From NCBI GenBank assembly GCA_963575745.1, contig CAUYUJ010008558.1:100001-164000 (forward strand): a stretch of 64,000 nt of DNA. The letters run 5' to 3'. The notes under the pieces are model-generated. The model was given only the letters and a program-made list of their open reading frames with translations. It searched no databases and had not been told where the DNA came from. Positions 31,367-42,135 of this stretch are shown here, piece after piece (the stretch's first letter is position 1; each line of letters starts with the position of its first letter). A program made the position numbers and the translations under genes. Source of the DNA: Prorocentrum cordatum. Taxonomy: Eukaryota; Sar; Dinophyceae; Prorocentrales; Prorocentraceae.

Positions 31367-32643
31367 GAAGTGGCAGCCCACTTCGAGTCGATCTCCAAAT
31401 CGACGGACCAGCAGGCCAGAGTACAAATTCCAGCGTGGAATGGTGATGCTTCAAGTCTGGAGAATTTTGAGGAGATGGTGAAGCTGTGGGTTCTCGGCAC
31501 AAAGAAGGACGACATAATCTTTCTCGGCCTTCGCTTAGTTCAAGCTATGGACGAGGATTCGCAGCAGTTGCGCGAGGCGAAGAAGGCTTCACTGGAAGAT
31601 CTCGTGAAGGAGGACGGCGCCGAGAAGGTCGTAGAGGCACGCAAGCGAGTAAGAGGCACCGCCACGATGCAGGAAGCGGTATCCAAGTGGAGAGAGTTTA
31701 TGCGAGGCGTCTATCGCAATCCAGGTGAGGGTCCAAAACGTTGGGTCTCACGCTTCGATATCCATCTCAACAAGATTGGCAAGGCTCTCCACGCTGTGTG
31801 CGACGAGATTCCAGTACAAGGTTCCATGCATAAGTTCATCCTTGAGCTGATACTGCTGGACGGAACGGGCTTGGATCTATCCGAACAGGCGGCAGTGCTG
31901 GCGACGTCGGGGCCCAACAGGAATTCTTATCTCTACACGGACGTGAAGAAGGCTTTGGCTGAGCAGTGGTCTGAAGAACAGTTGGCCGCCAGAGACAAAC
32001 AAAAGGGGTATAGGTCTCGGAAAGGTGCGCACGCTGTTTTCGAGGACGCCGAGGAGCTCGCCGCCTATGCCGAGGAGGTCCACGACGAGGCCTACCACGA
32101 CCGGTTCGAGGAAGCGGCGGACCTCACCGAGTCAGCGATGATTGCGGCCGAGGACCTGATGACAGCGGCGCTAGGCGAGAAGGCTACCGCAGAGCCCGAA
32201 CATGGCGATGAAGCTCTGGAAGCGGCGGCCTCAACCCACGAGACGGACGAGTGGCGCGAGACGGCTTTCGTGGCATCGCGGACGTTCGTGGAAGCGAGGA
32301 AGTTGATCAACGAGGTGAAGAACGCACGAGGCTACTTCCCGGTCGTCGGCTTGAGCGCTTACGACCCTCTCCCGTCCCAGCCTGCCCCCGAAGTTGGCCG
32401 GGGCCGTGCCGTGAATCGTGGCGGACCACCGCGGAGATGAGAAGGAAAGGATCGGGGAGGAGCTCAAGGCCGTGGCAGAGGTCGCGGACATGTTTCAGCA
32501 CGTCTTCAGTTACCGCCATAAGGGGCCACTCCTACCACGATCAAGGTTAATGATGCCTGCCTACTCTGCGGCGAGAGAGGCCACGAGGCGAAGGGGCGCC
32601 CCAATCGGGGCAACTCAGGGAACCGGTCAGCGAGGCGCCGGGC
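31361..32643 (+). pseudogene. gag: Copia Gag polyprotein region with damaged zinc knuckle
   Basis: The frame opens just inside the LTR with no early ATG (first in-frame ATG at about 31,475), so the true start is unclear; splicing could supply it. It reads QIPAWNGDASSLENFEEMVK and LGLRLVQAMDEDSQQL, the N-terminal copia Gag fold, then long helices to 32,437. A TGA at 32,438-32,440 and a TAA at 32,519-32,521 interrupt the frame, which otherwise continues through an Arg/Gly-rich run. The CCHC knuckle (32,558-32,599) reads CLLCGERGHEAKGR: the last Cys has become Arg (CGC). Gag would package element RNA in virus-like particles in the cytoplasm. The same frame continues directly into protease. Confidence 0.88.
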
Positions 32644-32644
32644 T

Positions 32645-33185
32645 TTGAACAGCTTTGACGGAGCAGTCGATCACGTCGTCGAGCCCAACTGCCTCGTGGG
32701 CGCCCTGGACGAGTTCGTCGGCACGGTGAATGGCGAGGGCGACTCCGGGAATGTCGCCGAGGAGGAATCTGACAATTGCGTGGCTTTCAGCATGGGCACG
32801 AGCAAAGGCCATGCTTTGCTGGACGGTGGAGCGCCCAGGTCCGTCGGAGGCGTCGAGCAGCTGGAGCGCATTAACGAGCGCCTGGACGAGCCGATAGAGA
32901 TTCAGACTGACAAGAGCCTGGGCTTCTCGCTTGCAGGAGGCGACCAGGCAGGCGCACCCGCGTGGGTGATTTTCAACGTGAGAGACCTTGACGGCGAATC
33001 GGTAGGCATCTACTTGTTGGATCGTCAGGCCCCAGTTCTGTTGGGAATATAAATGTTGAAAAAAAGTAGGGGCTTGTGATTGATCATGAGAAGAACGCTG
33101 TCTACTCGCATCGGTTTCAGCGCGAGATTCCCACGAGGGTGCTCCCGTCAGGCCACTTAGCACTGAACCTTACTGCTCTGGGTTG
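32645..33185 (+). pseudogene. pro: Copia aspartic protease
   Basis: In the same frame as Gag, the active-site region reads GHALLDGGAPRSVGGVEQLE, with the catalytic Asp at 32,822-32,824; DGG replaces the usual DSG/DTG. Later come IYLLDRQAPVLLGI and a TAA at 33,050. After a small frame change GLVIDHEKNAVYSHRF and LPSGHLALNLTALG follow, the conserved tail of this domain in relatives. The protease would cut the element polyprotein. A stop and a frameshift disable it. Confidence 0.82.
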
Positions 33186-35060
33186 CTCAACTCAGAGCTC
33201 CCGCAGCGATTAGGGGCAGCACCCTGGTCGCGCTGCAGAGACCGCGGAAAAGCCGTCGCCCGCGCCTTTCGTCGCCAGGGGCCCCAAAGACGCAGAAGAG
33301 CCCCCCCAGTTGCCCCAGCAGTTGCTCGAGGTCTGCGTCTCCATCATGGGCCCTACCCGCAGCTTAGCGAAACTATGCTACCACCTATTATTGGGTCTCT
33401 CTGGGAACGAGCGAACTGGAAAGAAGGGGTAACAGTGAGTCGGGATATCTGGGTCGACTGCTCACACGCCTTGTGTTGGGTTTACCGTCGAGTTCGGTTT
33501 CAGAGATGTGATCCTCGAGACTTCAAAGGTCTTAATGTAGCGGACTCATCGGGAACGTCGCGCGCGCGTGATTCGAGGAGATGGGGAACGCGCGATCGCC
33601 GTCGATGAGATGCTACACAAAACAGCCCGACAAGTCGAACAAATGCGATGGCATGGCATAACTATCTACCCAAGATCGGCATGTCCAAGCACCGTTCTGG
33701 CTCAAGGAGTTCAACGCAGCACGCCCCAGAGCGAGCGCCAGTGCCCGATCAGGGCAACGGATGCCGAGGTCATGCGCCCATCGAGAGCAGACGCGCCAGG
33801 GGTCCAACACTTTCGTGGGCCAGATCAAGTGCAGGAGCTGCGGGGCCTGGCCAAGTACAACTTGGGGTAGGTCAACGACCAGGTCCTGCTGCAGCGCGCC
33901 AAGTCGCGGCTGCACCCCGACCGCCTGGAGGCCACGGGCTCAGCGCAGCCTGCGGCGTGGCAGCAGTGCCAGAACAGCTCCTCAGACAGCGAGGCCTCGA
34001 CGTCGACAGCAGCGCCTCCGCCGCCTCCGCCGGGCACCTCGGGGCCCATCAAGGAGCCCCTGCCGCCCAGGCTGTCAGCAGAGGTGATCCGGAAGCTCGC
34101 GGGCGCGGAGATGCAGCAGACCAACGAGAACGAGAGGCTCAAGATTCGACAAGAGGAGCAAGCGCGCCTGGCAAAAGAGATCCCCCAGAAGGGCCTCGTC
34201 GACGCACCGACGGAGTCCGCGAGCCAGCCGGGGAAGGGCGACAGGGTCAGGCCGCGCAAAGGGCAGGGCGTCGGCCAGACGCCGGCGCCCGAGGGCCCCC
34301 CGACCCCTCCAGACACGCCGAGGCCAGCCGGAGAAGTACACCTGGTGCGAAGAAGAACGCGTTGGGAGCCCCGATGGCAGCTACGACGGCGCTGGGCGAT
34401 CTGCCGGGCACCGCTTGGGAGGCAGCCGAGACCATCCCATCTACAGAGCGAAGGCCATTGTGACATCTACTTCGAGCAGTCAGGAAGGTGTCGTTCGTGG
34501 ACAGGAAATTTCAAGGATATCGCAGCAGCCGCGCATGGCTGCAAAATCCTCGGCGGGTGCACGTCTGACATGAGGGATGAGAAGTCGGACCTCCTATTGC
34601 GCAAAAATTTGGCGCATCGCGACCACCGACGAGCAGTTCAACCAGGAGGTAGGTCGTGTCTGTCCAGATCTACACCTCCATCAGCCGCTCGAAGGCTGCG
34701 CGAAAGTGGCATTGTCGGCAAACTATCCTGCGAATATGTGTTGGAGGATCGCTCAATACCTTCTGAAGAGGACTTCCTCTGACGAGGCTTTCGCCTATCT
34801 GGTGCAGGCCTACGACGAGCAGGGCTAGAGGGCGTCTGCAAATGGCTTTGGGCGACTCCGCGAGGAGCGACCTGCTTCCGAAGGACCGCCGCCGCCATCG
34901 CCGAATAGGCCAACTCTCGAGCTGGCCGCCCCAGAGGTCCCCGCGGAGTAGTCGACTGCCCGGGAACCTGATCATCATCTTGGAGATGCAGAGTCACAAG
35001 ACTGGAACCCAGACGGTGGAGCGGATCCCCAGTCAGACGCGATAGGTAACCTCATCAGAC
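33186..35060 (+). pseudogene. Copia linker between protease and integrase
   Basis: This 1.9-kb stretch is longer than in standard copia elements. It includes a possible Cys-rich finger (FVGQIKCRSCGAW, about 33,800-33,845), a Pro/Ser spacer and a charged helix (SAEVIRKLAGAEMQQTNENE, then RLKIRQEEQARLAKE, 34,076-34,180). At 34,590-34,830 it has a block (KIWRIATTDEQFNQEVGRVC, then ALSANYPANMCWRIAQYL) that resembles a segment before integrase in dinoflagellate copia elements. The frame changes at least three times. The function of the extra blocks is unknown; I infer they are part of the element because they lie between its domains on the same strand. Confidence 0.6.
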
Positions 35061-35065
35061 TACCA

Positions 35066-36330
35066 TTGCCGAAGAGCGCCCAGGACTGCACCAAGACGGA
35101 GCTGCGAGACATGGAGGCTATCATCGCTCATGTTCATCGGCATTTTGGACATTGCAGCACGAGAGCCGCGAGCGCCGCGCAGAGGACCCGCAAGACATTC
35201 GAGAAGCTCATCGACCTCTGCAGTCACTACGAATGCCCCGCCTGCAATGCGGCTCAGAAGTTCCGCCTGCGCCCGATTGCGAGTCCAGAGCCATCCTTGC
35301 CCGCGCCAGGTACTGAGATGGGTTGCGACAACTTCTATTGGACACATCCCCGACGCGCTTATCAAGCGCGTGGAACCTTATGCGCTGACTATGGCAGTCG
35401 TTTTACACAGACTTCAGTACACTTTCAGAAAGGGGGCAAAGAACATTGCGGCAACACTACGGCGAAGGAGAGGCAGGATGTGGTTCTGAAAGATTGGGTT
35501 CGTCACTACGGCAAGCCAGACTTTTTTTCGAACGGATCCTGAGGGATGTTTCAGACAGGTCGATTAACGTGCTTGGGTCTCAGGCAACGGCATGGAATGG
35601 AAGCCTGAACCTGATGAAGCCCACTGACGTATGGGACTAATCGAGAGATGCATCGAGACGATCATGGAGATCGCGAGCCGCGTTGCCTGGGAGCTGCCCG
35701 ATGATACCGACCCTGCAGATATATTTCGATGGGCGTGCGCGGCGAACAACGACCTGATTTGGCATCAGGGCCACAGTCCGATGATGCTCATGATGGGGCG
35801 CACTCCGTCGGGGCAGGGGCTCGAGCCAGTGGAGAACCCCTCCGTCTTGAGTGCGAACCTGGTGGGCGAGCACTTCCAGGAGGTTGCTCGCATCAAGGCC
35901 GCGGCTTACAAGGCTTGCGTGGATCACTACCTGTCCGAGAAGACGAAGCGCACTCTACTAGCTAAGACTCGACCGTTCAAGACGTGGGAGCCCGGGGAGA
36001 AGGCTTACCATCGGCGCGGCGCGAAGGGCAACAGCCACAAGATTCGACCGGGAATCGCTGGTCGGTTTTCATGGGCCAGCTACCGTCTTGATGCGAGAGA
36101 GCGAGCTGAAGAATAGAGTTGTGGAGCGCCGTGGCGTCGTGCGGCCAGTCGATGGTGATCGTCTGGCTCGAGCCGCTGCAGCGCGCCTTCGCGCGACGAC
36201 GAAAGCGGAGCAGACCCTGGAGAGCATCTCAGCAGGCAGCTCTGGCCACTTCAAGAAGATCCTGCAGGAGCTGACAAAAGGGGCCTACGATGACATGGTT
36301 GATCAGCCTGGCCCAGGGGAATGGGGCGAC
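35066..36330 (+). pseudogene. int: Copia integrase
   Basis: The zinc-binding region reads IIAHVHRHFGHCSTRA and HYECPACNAAQKF, an HHCC finger. In the core the first catalytic Asp lies in LCADYGSRFTQTSVH (35,387-35,389) and the second in RTDPEG (35,535-35,537). The region of the third acidic residue is EAH followed by TGA (35,625-35,627), where relatives have Trp, then RMGLIERCIETIMEIA. A run of seven T (35,522-35,528) shifts the frame by one, and a TAA lies at 35,565-35,567. The C-terminal part reads SPMMLMMGRTPSGQG and TWEPGEKAYHRRGAKG, then after a frame change VVERRGVVRPVDGDRLARAA. Integrase would insert element cDNA into the genome. It is broken here. Confidence 0.88.
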
Positions 36331-36950
36331 ATTCCAGAAGGAGCTGATTCAGAAGCAGACTCTTCGTCAAGATCGACCCCGGCAGGACGTCAAGTATTCC
36401 GTTATTCTGGTGATGCGGATGGTGGACCGGCGCAGGAGTCCGGAGATTTGGAGGAGGCAGCTCAAGAAGTACCTCAGCCTCTTTCGCCGAAGACAGCGCC
36501 TGAGGCGAGGATCCAAACACCAGCGGACTCACCTCCTGAGGATCAGCCACCTTGGGAAAGAGAGCCCCCGCGAGAAGGACTGAACAAGAGAGAGGCCAGC
36601 CGGGAACCACCAGGCGACCCAGAGCTCAAGAAGCACCGCCTCAACTTCCTGGGCTACGTCAGTCAGTTGCGACAGAAGGCGCCGACGATGGTCATGCCCG
36701 AGCTCGACAGGGCGGAACCGGAGGCGGAAGGTGACGCGAGCTGGGTCGCACCATGGCAGTGCGATAAGAAATCCAAAAGCTCAGACCTGGTGGGCTTCGT
36801 TGGCGAGGACGAGCCGAGCTTGGCGATCGTGGCCGCGCTCGCGCTGGACGAGTCAGGCGTGGGCCAACTACCGGAGACCCGACAGGGCCCTCGCAGCCAT
36901 GGCCAAGCAGAACGAGGTGGAAGTGAAGCTCTAGCAGTTGTCGGCTGAAG
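36331..36950 (+). pseudogene. Copia integrase-RT linker
   Basis: The open frame from 36,088 continues as a Ser/Pro/Glu-rich spacer, then KKHRLNFLGYVSQLRQKAP and KSSDLVGFVGEDEPSLAIVA, to a stop at 36,948. The composition is typical of the variable region before copia RT. Confidence 0.65.
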
Positions 36951-37800
36951 GTCGAGCGCAGATACCGATCGCGAAGGATAATGAGGTCAAGTCTTTTCTC
37001 AAGTATCGGGTGTGCGAGGCTGCGAGCCGTGCTGGAGTACACCCTGACGCCTTGATGAAGATGATGGGCCATCACTCGGAAGGAGACCGGAGACCTCACA
37101 ACTCGGCTGGTCGTTCTTGGCTTCGCCGATCTTAGTCTAGGACAGATGAAGACTGCTTCTCCAACCTGCAGCCGCCGAGCACGACGGGCCTTCCTGGGTG
37201 CGTCGGCCTCCATGGGCTTCCAATTCTTCAAGGGGGGCGTCGAGGCCGCGTTCCTGCAAGGTGATATTGGATAAGAAGATTGCAATCATGTCTTCGCCGA
37301 GCCAGTCAAGGAAGTCAGAGAAGCGATGCGGCTAGAACATCACCAATGCATTCGGTTGATGAAAGCAGTTTATGGTCTGGTGAATGCGCCGCGACGCTGG
37401 TGTACCACAGTGCGCAAAGATATGTCAAAACTTGGCTGGGTTGAATCTACCACCGAACCCTGCCTATGGTGCCAGCGGGATTCTGGAAGCCAACTACGAG
37501 GACTGGCCGTAGCTCACGTCGACGACTTTATGATTGCGATCGACAACCAGTCCGATTTTGCGATGGACGCCCTGCAGAAGTTTCATCAGGCCTATGAATA
37601 GGGAAGCTGGGAGACTCAAGACTTTGTGCAGTGTGGAACGCGAATTAGACAGGATTATGATGGACGATCTAAGTCCTGGGGTCGCATTCGCTGGAGCATG
37701 GTCGGCTGCGCTCAGGAGCTGGCGGAGATTGACCTTCCAGTTCGGAGACGACGAGATCCCGAACCGGCAGCAACGCCGGCATAAGCGACGCGACTGAGAG
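36930..37800 (+). pseudogene. rt: Copia reverse transcriptase
   Basis: The domain starts with QLSAEGRAQIPIAKDNEVKS. After a frame change KTASPTCSRRARRAFLGASA follows, then motif A EAAFLQGD (37,242-37,265) with a TAA a few codons later (37,272-37,274). Next are HQCIRLMKAVYGLVNAPRRW and motif C VAHVDDFMIA, with the Asp pair at 37,521-37,526 intact. The fingers-to-palm order and VDD motif identify the Ty1/copia type. It would copy element RNA inside particles. Stops and frame changes make it non-functional. Confidence 0.9.
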
Positions 37801-38569
37801 CAGCGTTTGGACAATTCATGTGGCTGGCTACTCAAGGCGTTCCTCTTATTTGTGCTGAGGTCTCTCTGCTGCTGGCGCATAGCAACGCAGCGGCGGTGAA
37901 CGCGCTGTTGCAGGCCAACAAGCTCATCAGGAGGGCACGGATCGAGGCGAGCAAGGAGCTGGCCATGGAGAAGCACGCCAATCCGTGTGTTGTTGGATAT
38001 TATGATGCAGCGTGGAATGTTCCACGAGATGGATTATCGTAAGGGGGTTTTCTGATCTTTCTCACCGACTACGCCCTGATGCAGAATCGAGAAGCTCCAA
38101 TTTCGTTGTCGGCATGGGCCTCTGCGAAGCTACAGCGAGTTTGCCGGAGTTCGAGTGCAGTAGAAGTTCAAGCTGCGAGTGAGGCACAAGAGGAGCTGGA
38201 TTTCTGCCGTCTATTACTGAGCGAGATTCTCTTTGGGCCCACGCCTCTCAAGCAGTGGGCGAGCGGCTGTGCCAAAATCCGGGGAGCTTTGGCCTTGTGC
38301 TGTCGCGGGGTCTCCCACGCCCTGGACCGCTCAGAGAGGAGCGCGCTGGGCATGAAGGACACGAGGAGTGCACTGGATGCCCTGGCTCTCCAGCGCGGGA
38401 TGGCCGCGACCGCCGCATCCTTGAGGCGGTGCATCAACGGGGCTCAGCTAAGCGATTGCATGACGAAGAACTCTGGAGAAAGCACGGGAGCTACGATCTC
38501 TGGCCTCAGAGAGGAACTTGGAAGCTGATATATGATGCGAATTTCATCTCCGAGAAGCAGAGAAAATAA
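37801..38569 (+). pseudogene. rh: Copia RNase H
   Basis: Follows RT with FGQFMWLATQGVPLICAEV, NALLQANKLIRRARIEASKE and the catalytic strand VVGYYDAAW (Asp 38,004-38,006), then a TAA near 38,041. The domain continues with SAWASAKLQRVCRSSSAVE, ASEAQEELDFCRLLLSEI, and the C-terminal phrase INGAQLSDCMTKNSGESTG. It would degrade template RNA during cDNA synthesis. 38,570-38,848 is untranslated sequence leading to the 3' LTR. Confidence 0.88.
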
Positions 38570-38848
38570 CGTGGTCTACAGACTCTGGACTGTGCCACGT
38601 ATTTTGCAGTTGATGAAGATGACGCATGGCAGTTGTGTCCAGATGATTTGGAGATCGAGGAAGAGTCAGATATTCTCCAAGACGTTCGGTCACCGGAAGT
38701 GGTGAGTTCGATGATGCAATATGCTACACCTCAGTAGTAGCCCTCGCCACCTAGATAATTATTTCCAGTTTATTGTTCTTCATTATTCGTTCTCGCCCCT
38801 CTGAGCTAGAAAGAAACATTTAATGAGTCGTACAGTCGGTTTGGGGCA
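38570..38848 (+). other. Copia 3' untranslated stretch
   Basis: No coding signal. Ends GTCGGTTTGGGGCA before the LTR; TTGGGG is a weak candidate polypurine-type primer. Confidence 0.5.
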
Positions 38849-39252
38849 TGTGGATACGAGGGTGATTTTGTATTGTTTAGGGCGGCGTGTCCGACCCCCT
38901 AACTCAACCAATAGCACGTGCCCGTATCGTTTCTATCTTCCGCAGCCGTCTGGCTGACTGCCAGCCGCCTGGTCCTTTTTGGTGACAGATGAACCTGGTC
39001 CGAAGCCCAAGGGGACCGCGCGCGTGTGATAGCAACATCATTATCAATATGTTGCTCTCGCTTGCTCTCTCTTCTGGTTGGATATCTGCAGCTCTGTCGA
39101 GCACCTCGTCTACAGTCGAAGTGATATTCCAAGGCTCTGTCGAGCACAACGCCGCCACCGAGACGTTCCTCTACGCGACGTTTATCTGAGAGTATAGTGT
39201 AAATTTCTCGAAGTGTAAGGCTGATATCCGTGGATAACACGCTCCAGTGACA
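38849..39252 (+). repeat. 3' LTR of the copia element
   Basis: Begins TGTGGATACGAGG and ends CGCTCCAGTGACA. It aligns with the 5' LTR throughout, lacks the TA run, and is followed by CCTCC, the presumed target duplication. Confidence 0.95.
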
Positions 39253-39345
39253 CCTCCCGGGGGCCTTCCGAGACCCCCGAGACGTGTCAAACATGCCCTT
39301 CAGAGGTTCCGCAGAGACCGCAGGGAAGCCATTCGAACATCGATT
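39253..39345 (+). repeat. AAGAGGCC-family end, right flank of copia insertion
   Basis: CGAGACCCCCGAGACG, CAAACATGCCC and CCGCAGAGACCGCAGG parallel 30,672-30,735 on the other side of the copia element. Confidence 0.7.
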
Positions 39346-39349
39346 CCCC

Positions 39350-39800
39350 CCATCACTCGTCATTATCCGCCTCCGCCTCCACCCCCTTTCACGTCCTCGT
39401 CCTCATCCTCCTCCTCTGCTCGGTACATTGACGCGCTGGGGACTGGGACCCCCAGTGGCTTACTCGCCTGTGCCTAGAGAGTTGTCGTTCCAGGCCACCA
39501 TCCGACGCATCGCGCTTTCGTTCCATTCATACAATAAGTATAGGACGGCCACTGCCAGCCCGCCGAGTGCACTGTTGGCCGCTGCCCGCGCTCTCGTCGT
39601 GCGCTAGCCAAAATTTTCGGCCTAGCGCACGGCGGCCGAGCCTTAGGAGACTCGTTCGCCTCAGGCTACCCGCGCTCCTCCTCTCCCTCTCATATTCATT
39701 ATCCTTCTTCTCCTCCTCGCTTTTCTCCTGCTTCTCCTCCTTCTCCTCATCCTCCTTCCTCAGGGGAACGTCAACCATTGCGCGTCTGCTAGGATATTCC
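39350..39800. repeat. CT-rich low-complexity tracts
   Basis: CCTCCGCCTCC and TCCTCATCCTCC at 39,368-39,420; TCTCCTCCT and TTCTCCTGCTTCTCC at 39,675-39,755. A hairpin lies between them. Confidence 0.65.
39599..39630. repeat. Perfect-arm hairpin GTGCGCTAG / CTAGCGCAC
   Basis: Nine-base arms at 39,599-39,607 and 39,622-39,630 flank a 14-base centre containing AAAATTTTC. Confidence 0.8.
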
Positions 39801-40495
39801 TAAGAATTTAGGGAATGACGGATCCGGAAGGGACCCGCACATTCTTCCCCAAGGCCTCACAGTTGAGAGCAGAACATCTTCGAAGTCGAACGGGTGGATT
39901 TCACAAAGGTTAGGGCGACAAGAGGCAGAAAGCATTTTCTTCCCGTTAGGTTGTTCTATGTTTTTTTCGGCGCTCGGATAATACAGTTTCCAGGGCTCTC
40001 AAACCGCAGATGGGGAACGCACCACTGAAGGCCCGCACGACGGCTCATGATAACCCTGTGTCATCACAGGATCATGGGGGAGGGCCCTACTGAAACGTCC
40101 AGTTTACTTTCCATCGGAATTCAGTTCAATTGGCAAGGGCGCTTGAGCAATTGGGACCAGGCGGTAGGCGTTTGGTTTGCAAAAGTTCCCGCGTCTGTGC
40201 GTTCGTCGCCTTCCCTTGCTCACCGGGGCGTTTCGCCGGGCACCGCGGAGCGTCGGAATGTCATCTATGGTGTGTGGGATGTTTACCCTTTGGCGCATGA
40301 TGTCGTACCCTGCGATTTCGCCCATTTCCCCCCCCTCGTCTCCCTTCTCCCTGCAGGCGCCACGGCAATCTTCATGGCTCATTAGGATTTGTCAATCAGC
40401 TGTTTTCTCCTTGGCAAGTGCTTGTGCTGAGTGCGTTTTGCGCCGTGGCGCAGCGTGTCTTGGCAAGACACCCCAGGAGCATCCACACCCAAAAC
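39801..40495. other. No gene recognised
   Basis: Mixed composition; short overlapping frames at 40,047-40,385 on both strands match nothing I know. Confidence 0.4.
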
Positions 40496-40499
40496 TGAT

Positions 40500-40818
40500 C
40501 AAGAGGACCCCACGAAGGCAACATGTTCCTGAAGGGCTATTTGGGAATATCTCGCCGACAACGACGATGAGAGCGAAGTTGATGACCATCGTGGTAATGA
40601 GGGTGGTGATGGCTGCGACGACGGCTTTGACGACATAAACGGTTAGCATGGTTTTTCAATGGTGACAGTGGTGATGACGGTGAAGGGCAGCGAATGGAAA
40701 TCATCATTCGGGTTCGGAAAACGATTGTGATAATGACGACGCGCGACTGTGACGTCGCCGCAACATCAACAGCAGTGAAAACGTGATGCTATGTGTGATG
40801 GCGGTGTTGATGATGATA

Positions 40819-40891
<73 letters not shown>

Positions 40892-41160
40892 CGATGACGA
40901 TGACGATGATGATGATGATGATATTGACATATCTTATGGCCATGGCGAATATGAGCATTACCATGAAGATGATGCCGGATACTAGTGAGGAGGAGGAAAA
41001 CGAGGGAGCATCAAGAGGACCCAACGAAGGCAAATATGTTCCCGGAGGCCTCTCCGGGAACATCTCGCCGACGACGGCGTTGATGCGAAGTTGATGATCA
41101 TGGTGGTGATGAGGGCGGTGATGGGTGAGACGACGGGTGTGACGACGTACATGGAACGCG
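40500..41160. repeat. Two ~145-bp modules ~512 bp apart, hairpin type
   Basis: CAAGAGGAC, AACGAAGGCAA, then GAACATCTCGCCGACGACG and GATGCGAAGTTGATGA start at about 41,012. A diverged copy starts at about 40,500. The later copy contains a perfect hairpin, GTTCCCGGAG, GCCT, CTCCGGGAAC (41,038-41,061); in the earlier copy it has decayed. Both end in GGTGATG and GACGACG words. Confidence 0.8.
40811..40925. repeat. (GAT)n microsatellite
   Basis: More than 30 GAT triplets with a few GAC. Confidence 0.98.
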
Positions 41161-41990
41161 TAGTGCGTAGTGTCTTCCATCATGGTGGCGGTGATGAGGA
41201 GGATGGTAAAGAGAAGGAAGATAATGATTCCGATGCGGGGCGATGGTTTTGATATTGACGACGCGCGGCTTTGACGTCGCCGCATCACCAACAGCAGTGA
41301 AAGGATGATGCCAGCTATGATGGCGGTGACGATGGTGATATGAAAGTTATGATGGACATGACGAGTAACGAGTATTACCATCAGGATGATGCCAAATGGT
41401 ATTGAGGGTGCGGAGGGCGGGGGAGACGACGGTAATGATGCTGAGGTGTCATAGTGAAAGCGACGAAGGTGCTCGTTTGCGCATCCTCGAGCCGACGCAG
41501 AACTTGCAGCATCCACCCGACCTGCGCTAGAATTGAGCTCGCGCGATGACGAGGATGATGGACGAGAAGATGGCTGCGACGACGTACTCGCTGAGCGCAG
41601 CGGGCCATCGTGATGATTATGGTCTGGACGGTGATTAGTTGAGAGCCAGGATGATGCTTCGAACGAGGATGAGGCTGCTGCTGATGCTGACGATGATTAC
41701 GACGCACGAAAGTGACGTGCATCATCACACGAAACACCAGGCCAAGGATGTGACCAATGAAGACGATGATGAATAAAGCCATGAGTCTTGACATCGATCG
41801 ATGTTCATGGTAAGGAAAGATGAAGATGAGGAATGCGCTAGGAATGTTAGTGACCATGAGGATGAATGCGACTATGGCACGCGCTTGTGCGTGATAGGTC
41901 AGTCCAAGATCTTCCGGAGCGCCGCCAGACTGCGCTAGAACCTGAGCGCACGCGCACAGCGGGCGCGATTTTTCTCATACCAGTATTTGT
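41161..41990. other. GATGA-rich decayed triplet DNA, no gene
   Basis: GATGATG and GTGATGA words recur. GACGACGCGCG(A/G)CT plus TGACGTCGCCGCA and ACCAACAGCAGTGAAA at about 41,254-41,306 match 40,736-40,779, an additional ~520-bp spaced duplicate. Confidence 0.5.
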
Positions 41991-41996
41991 ATGTGT

Positions 41997-42064
41997 ATAT
42001 ATATATATATATATATATGTTTATGTCTATATATATGTGTGTGTGTTTACGCATGCACATATTA

Positions 42065-42132
<68 letters not shown>
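41997..42132. repeat. (AT)n microsatellite
   Basis: TATATATA runs with TGTGTGTG and ACATAT interruptions, flanking the duplicated module that follows. Confidence 0.95.

Positions 42133-42135
<3 letters not shown>

Larger units (their letters stand above)
30911..39252 (+). mobile_element. Ty1/copia LTR retrotransposon, complete in structure but dead
   Basis: Two direct terminal repeats (30,911-31,353 and 38,849-39,252), each starting TGTG and ending TGACA, bound an 8.3-kb unit. The flanks CCTCT (30,906-30,910) and CCTCC (39,253-39,257) look like a 5-bp target duplication with one change. Inside, in copia order, are a primer-binding site, Gag with a zinc knuckle, aspartic protease, integrase, reverse transcriptase and RNase H. 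Several stops and frameshifts and LTR divergence show it is an old insertion. It landed in an AAGAGGCC-family repeat block: similar sequence lies on both sides. Confidence 0.93.

Noticed and set aside
36088-36950. An independent host gene on the open frame between integrase and RT
   Set aside because: Its start overlaps the integrase C-terminal block and its end runs into copia RT, so it is the element's own linker.
40783-41094. Poly-Met and poly-Asp frames over the GAT microsatellite
   Set aside because: Pure triplet-repeat translations.
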